Shown here: one piece after another, positions 60,410 to 64,000 of the stretch | How positions within the stretch are numbered: the stretch's first letter is position 1 | Layout of the letters: each line of letters opens with the position of its first letter | Assembly: GCF_004345735.1 (NCBI RefSeq) | Contig: NZ_SLXL01000012.1 | Coordinates: 27,962-91,961 of the forward strand | Length of the DNA: 64,000 bases | Direction: 5' to 3' | Source of the DNA: Rhodovulum adriaticum | Lineage (GTDB): Bacteria; Pseudomonadota; Alphaproteobacteria; Rhodobacterales; Rhodobacteraceae | The notes under the pieces: generated by a model | Databases searched by the model: none | Seen by the model: the letters and a program-made list of their open reading frames with translations, nothing else | Told to the model about the DNA's origin: nothing | Program-made: the position numbers and the translations under genes

Positions 60410-62157
60410 GCCCGGCGCAGGACGGCGGCACGCTCCTGCGCTGGATCTGGGCGGGCTACCTGCGGCGCCATCTGCCCCTGATCGGCCTGGCCCTTGCGCT
60501 GATGACGATCGAGGGCGCGATGCTGGGGCTGCTCAGCTATCTCATCAAGCCGATGTTCGACGACATCTTCGTGGCCGGCAATCGCGGCGCGATCCCGCTG
60601 GTTGCCAGCGCCGTCTTCGGGGTGTTCCTGATCCGCGCGGGCGCGGGGTTTTCCCAGCGGGTGCTAATGGCGCGGGTCGGGCAACGGGTGATGGCCGCAA
60701 TCCAGCACGACCTGGTGCGCCACATGCTGACGCTGGACAGCCTGTGGTTCCAGAAAACGCCCCCCGGCCACCTGATCGAACGGGTGCGCGGCGACACGCT
60801 GGTCATCGCCAATATCTGGAACACGGTCCTTGCCGCGGCGGGGCGGGACGCGGTCGCGCTGTTGTCGCTTTTCGCGGTGGCCCTGTCGATCGACTGGCTG
60901 TGGACGCTGATCGCGGTGGCCGGCGTGCCGCTGCTGGTGGTGCCGATCATGGCGCTGCAACGCTGGGTGCGCCGCACCACCCGCAACGCGCGCGGCGCGG
61001 CGGCGCATATCTCCACCCGGCTGGACGAGATCTTTCACGGGATGACCACGATCAAGCTGAACCGGATGGAACGGCGCGAGGCCGACCGCTTCGGCCAATC
61101 GGTGGACCGGTTCGTGCATGCGCAGATCCGGTCCGAGGCCGGGCAGGCCGGCATTCCGGCCCTGATGGACATCGTGGCGGGCCTGGGGTTCCTGGGCGTG
61201 CTCAGCTATGGCGGATTGCAGATCATCGACGGCGACAAGACCGTGGGCGAGTTCATGAGCTTCTTCACCGCGATGGCGCTGGTGTTCGAGCCGCTGCGCC
61301 GGATCGGCCGCGTTTCGGGCGCATGGCAGGCCGCGCTGGCCAGCCTGGAACGCCTGTATGCCGTCTTTCTGGAACGGCCCACCATTCTGTCGCCCGCGCG
61401 CCCGGCCCGCCTGCCCGCCCCGGGTGGCGCCTGCGATATCGGCTTTCGGGACGTGCATCTGGCCTATGACGACACGCCCGTCCTGAACGGGCTGAGTTTC
61501 ACGGCCAAGGCGGGCGCGGTCACGGCCCTGGTCGGCCCCTCGGGGGCGGGCAAATCGACCGTGTTCAACCTGCTGACCCGTCTGATCGAACCGCAGCGGG
61601 GCCAGATCACCCTGGGCGGTGTCGCGGTAGAAACGCTGGAACTGTACGATCTGCGCGACCAGTTTTCCGTGGTCACGCAAGAGGCGCCGCTGTTCGACGA
61701 AACCATCCGCGACAATATCTGCCTTGGCCGCGATGTGCCCCAGGACCGGCTGGACGAGGTGCTGCGCGCCGCCCATGTCATCGACTTCCTGCCCGCGCTG
61801 CCCGACGGTCTGAACAGCCCCGCGGGGCCGCGCGGATCCAACCTGTCGGGGGGGCAGCGCCAGCGGGTGGCGATCGCGCGGGCCTTGCTGCGCGACGCCC
61901 CGATCCTGCTGATGGACGAGGCGACATCGGCCCTGGATGCGCAATCGGAAAAGGCCGTGCAAGAGGCGCTGGAGCGGCTCAGCCAGGGCCGGACCACGCT
62001 GGTTATCGCGCACCGGCTGGCCACCGTGCGCAATGCCGACAAGATCGTCGTGATGGACAAGGGCCGCCTGGTCGAGGAAGGGCCGCACCAGGCGCTGCTG
62101 GACCGGGGCGGGCTGTATGCCGGGCTGTACAAACTGCAATTCGCCTCGGAAAGCTGA
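60406..62157 (+). CDS. MsbA-type ABC exporter (fused permease and ATPase)
   Basis: 583 residues from GTG 60406. Six membrane helices in residues ~15-300, then the nucleotide-binding domain: Walker A GPSGAGKST, signature LSGGQRQRVAIARALL, Walker B LLMDEATSALD, switch VIAHRLATV. Half-size exporter that would act as a homodimer for a lipid, lipopolysaccharide precursor or peptide. Coupled to a tyrosine phosphatase, which suggests phosphorylation control of export or a lipid-phosphate activity. Confidence 0.9.
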   Translation: MSPAQDGGTLLRWIWAGYLRRHLPLIGLALALMTIEGAMLGLLSYLIKPMFDDIFVAGNRGAIPLVASAVFGVFLIRAGAGFSQRVLMARVGQRVMAAIQHDLVRHMLTLDSLWFQKTPPGHLIERVRGDTLVIANIWNTVLAAAGRDAVALLSLFAVALSIDWLWTLIAVAGVPLLVVPIMALQRWVRRTTRNARGAAAHISTRLDEIFHGMTTIKLNRMERREADRFGQSVDRFVHAQIRSEAGQAGIPALMDIVAGLGFLGVLSYGGLQIIDGDKTVGEFMSFFTAMALVFEPLRRIGRVSGAWQAALASLERLYAVFLERPTILSPARPARLPAPGGACDIGFRDVHLAYDDTPVLNGLSFTAKAGAVTALVGPSGAGKSTVFNLLTRLIEPQRGQITLGGVAVETLELYDLRDQFSVVTQEAPLFDETIRDNICLGRDVPQDRLDEVLRAAHVIDFLPALPDGLNSPAGPRGSNLSGGQRQRVAIARALLRDAPILLMDEATSALDAQSEKAVQEALERLSQGRTTLVIAHRLATVRNADKIVVMDKGRLVEEGPHQALLDRGGLYAGLYKLQFASES

Positions 62158-62205
62158 GCGCCCTGCCCTATGTTCGCGGTAGGGAGGGACCAGAAGGAGA
62201 CCGAC

Positions 62206-62964
62206 ATGCAGGACGAAACTGCCACCGACCGCACCGTGTTCAGCCTTACCGGGGGCGACCGGATCCATTTCCTGCAAGGGCTTGTCACCAACGATGTCAG
62301 CGACCTGTCCGGGCGGCTGGTCTATGCCGCGCTGCTCAGCCCGCAGGGCAAGTACCTGGCCGATTTCTTCCTGACCGCGCAGGGAGAGGCGATCCTGCTG
62401 GACGTGAAAACCGACCTTGCCCCCGCGCTGGCCCGACGACTGGGCATGTACAAGCTGCGCGCCGATGTGCAGATCGCCGAAACCGGCCTGCATGTGATCC
62501 GCGGGCTGGGCACGCCCCCTGCGGGCGCCCTGCCCGATCCGCGCGCGACTGAACTGGGCTGGCGCGCCTATGCCGATACCCCCGCAGGCCCCGAAACCAC
62601 CGACTGGGACGCGCTGCGCGTGACCCATTGCATCCCCGAAAGCGGGGTCGAGCTGATCCCAGACGACACCTACATCCTGGAGGCCGGGTTTGAGCGGCTG
62701 AACGGCGTCGATTTCCACAAGGGTTGCTATGTCGGGCAAGAGGTCACCGCCCGGATGAAACACAAGACCGACTTGAAAAAGGGTCTTGTGACCGTGTCCA
62801 TCACAGGTGCGGCCCCCGTGGGCAGCGAGATTACCGCCGGGGACAAGCCCGCAGGCACGCTATTCACCCAGTCGGGCGGGCGGGCCATCGCCCATCTGCG
62901 CTATGACCGGGCCGAGGGCTTGATGCAGGCCGGGGACGCGACGCTGACCTGGGATCATGGCTGA
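62206..62964 (+). CDS. ygfZ: YgfZ/GcvT-like folate-binding protein of Fe-S repair
   Basis: 252 residues. GcvT-like domain with LQGLVTNDVSDL and the signature KGCYVGQEVTARMKHK, whose Cys is essential in YgfZ. It helps to maintain Fe-S enzymes (radical SAM proteins). AAGGAG before ATG 62206. Its 3' end overlaps the next gene's start by 8 bases. Confidence 0.92.
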   Translation: MQDETATDRTVFSLTGGDRIHFLQGLVTNDVSDLSGRLVYAALLSPQGKYLADFFLTAQGEAILLDVKTDLAPALARRLGMYKLRADVQIAETGLHVIRGLGTPPAGALPDPRATELGWRAYADTPAGPETTDWDALRVTHCIPESGVELIPDDTYILEAGFERLNGVDFHKGCYVGQEVTARMKHKTDLKKGLVTVSITGAAPVGSEITAGDKPAGTLFTQSGGRAIAHLRYDRAEGLMQAGDATLTWDHG

Positions 62965-63757
62965 CCGCGCCAGACTGGCGGACCTGCTGGGCCAGCCGGT
63001 GGCAGCGGTCACGCCCCTGCATGGCGGCGACCTGTCGGAGGTGTGCGAAATCTGTCTGGCCGATGGCACCGCGCTGGTGGTCAAAACCGGCCCGCTGGTG
63101 GCGGCCGAGGCGCGGATGCTAACGGCCATCGCCCGGACCGGCGCCCCCGCGCCCGGCGTCATTGCGCAATCGGGCGACCTGCTGGTGATGGAACGGCTGG
63201 TTGAAACCCGCCCTCACCCGGCGGGCTGGGCGGCCCTGGGCGCCGCGCTGAAGGCCCTGCATGCCAGCACCGGCACCGCCTATGGCTGGGCGGAGGATTA
63301 CGCCTTTGGCCCCGCCGCGATCCCCAACGCGCCGTTGCAGAACTGGCCCGCCTTTTGGGCCGAGCGCCGCCTGCTGGCCTGGCCCCAGGCGCTGCCCCGC
63401 GACATTGCCCGGCGGCTAGAGGCCCTGGCCACCCGCCTGCCCGACCTGCTGCCACATCACCCGGCGCCCGCGCTGCTGCATGGGGATCTGTGGACCGGGA
63501 ACGTGCTGTTCACCGCAAATGGCGCCGCGCTGATCGACCCGGCCTGTTACCATGGCGATGCCGAGGTGGACCTGGCCATGCTGCACTTGTTTGGCAAGCC
63601 CGGCCCCGGTTTTGCCGACACCTACGGCGCGCTGGCGCCGGGATGGCAGGATCGGCGCGCGATCTACACCCTTTGGCCCGCGCTGGTGCACCTGCGCCTG
63701 TTCGGCTCGGGCTATCGCGGGATGGTCGAGAACTGCCTGAGCCAAGTAAAGGCCTGA
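62957..63757 (+). CDS. Fructosamine kinase family protein
   Basis: 266 residues. Kinase-like fold with KTGPLVAAEARMLTAIA, the catalytic loop LLHGDLWTGNVLF and the metal aspartate in LIDPACYHGDAEVDLAM. Members phosphorylate ketosamines so that sugars leave glycated proteins. The ATG overlaps the ygfZ stop, so they share an operon. Confidence 0.9.
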   Translation: MADRARLADLLGQPVAAVTPLHGGDLSEVCEICLADGTALVVKTGPLVAAEARMLTAIARTGAPAPGVIAQSGDLLVMERLVETRPHPAGWAALGAALKALHASTGTAYGWAEDYAFGPAAIPNAPLQNWPAFWAERRLLAWPQALPRDIARRLEALATRLPDLLPHHPAPALLHGDLWTGNVLFTANGAALIDPACYHGDAEVDLAMLHLFGKPGPGFADTYGALAPGWQDRRAIYTLWPALVHLRLFGSGYRGMVENCLSQVKA

Positions 63758-63854
63758 CACGCCCCTTTGGCCCAACGGAAACCCTGTTTGCGACGCGCAC
63801 GGCACGGCCCCCCGGTCACACAGCGCACGCTTCGAACAGCCCGGCTATCCTGTT

Positions 63855-63901
63855 CTTCTTCTTGGCGAAAATACCCGGGGGTCCGGGGGCAGCGCCCCCG
63901 G
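63855..63901 (-). repeat. Hairpin + GGGTATTT/CCAAGAAGAAG element, copy 3
   Basis: Read on the minus strand: hairpin CCGGGGGC-GCT-GCCCCCGG (63883-63901), then GGGTATTTTCGCCAAGAAGAAG (shown as GGGTATTTTCG plus CCAAGAAGAAG, with the shared C; 63855-63876). The opposite orientation to copies 1 and 2 suggests that a minus-strand gene lies to the right. The 97 bases between the kinase stop (63757) and this element show no feature. Confidence 0.65.

Positions 63902-64000
<99 letters not shown>

Overview
This is a GC-rich window from the chromosome of an alphaproteobacterium, most probably a salt-tolerant member of the Rhodobacteraceae/Roseobacter group. The evidence is gene content and local order: NDUFA12 - mlaD - DUF2155 next to aat and accCB, a clpX/clpP pair, ectR/ectABC-ask, phaZ/phaC-phaP-phaR, GAAC-N7-GAAC LexA boxes and TTGAT-N4-ATCAA FnrL boxes. 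About 56 protein-coding genes can be supported. There is no tRNA, rRNA, CRISPR array or insertion sequence. No stretch over 300 bases lacks a gene. The last ~100 bases are almost pure C and look like a sequencing or assembly artefact.

Layout. 1-10 kb: an acetate module. A minus-strand set holds a sensor kinase with a symporter-type membrane domain (cut by the window edge), a small membrane protein, a lone receiver protein and a RamB-type regulator. Divergent from it is a complete LIV-type ABC importer followed by acetyl-CoA synthetase. 10-18 kb: a small lipoprotein with an FnrL box, an omega-amino acid transaminase, accBC, aat, DUF2155/mlaD/NDUFA12, clpX and clpP. 18-24 kb: an apparently permuted photolyase-family protein, then the ectoine cluster with its MarR regulator. 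24-28 kb: a YnjBCD-like ABC importer and a two-helix ion channel. 28-33 kb: PEP synthase (FnrL box), acetate kinase and a MaoC-phosphotransacylase fusion, which links acetyl-phosphate and PEP metabolism to the acetate theme at the left end.

33-38 kb is the least understood part. Two exported proteins in a 4-base-overlap operon (one NAGPA-like, one SUMF1/FGE-like) lie behind a strong nested hairpin leader, and converge on a third exported protein with a conserved but unassigned C-terminal domain. 38-45 kb: a phosphohexomutase, an acyl-CoA thioesterase, a NYN-domain protein beside a REP-like palindrome, a stand-alone Lrp/AsnC sensor domain, hisBH, a carnitine dehydrogenase-thioesterase fusion and an aldo/keto reductase. 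45-50 kb: an orphan ImuA-like gene under a LexA box, an MFS transporter, metG and a sulfotransferase-like gene. 50-55.6 kb: a LysR regulator and the polyhydroxyalkanoate locus, with two PhaR-type operators placed in the phaP promoter.

55.6-64 kb: an alpha/beta hydrolase, two PLP-dependent aminotransferases, small conserved proteins, a tyrosine phosphatase translationally coupled to an MsbA-type ABC exporter, ygfZ and a fructosamine-kinase-family gene. Three copies of a hairpin + GGGTATTT...CCAAGAAGAAG element (24.1, 55.6 and 63.9 kb) mark intergenic ends. Functions are read from motifs and family knowledge; no database search was possible.
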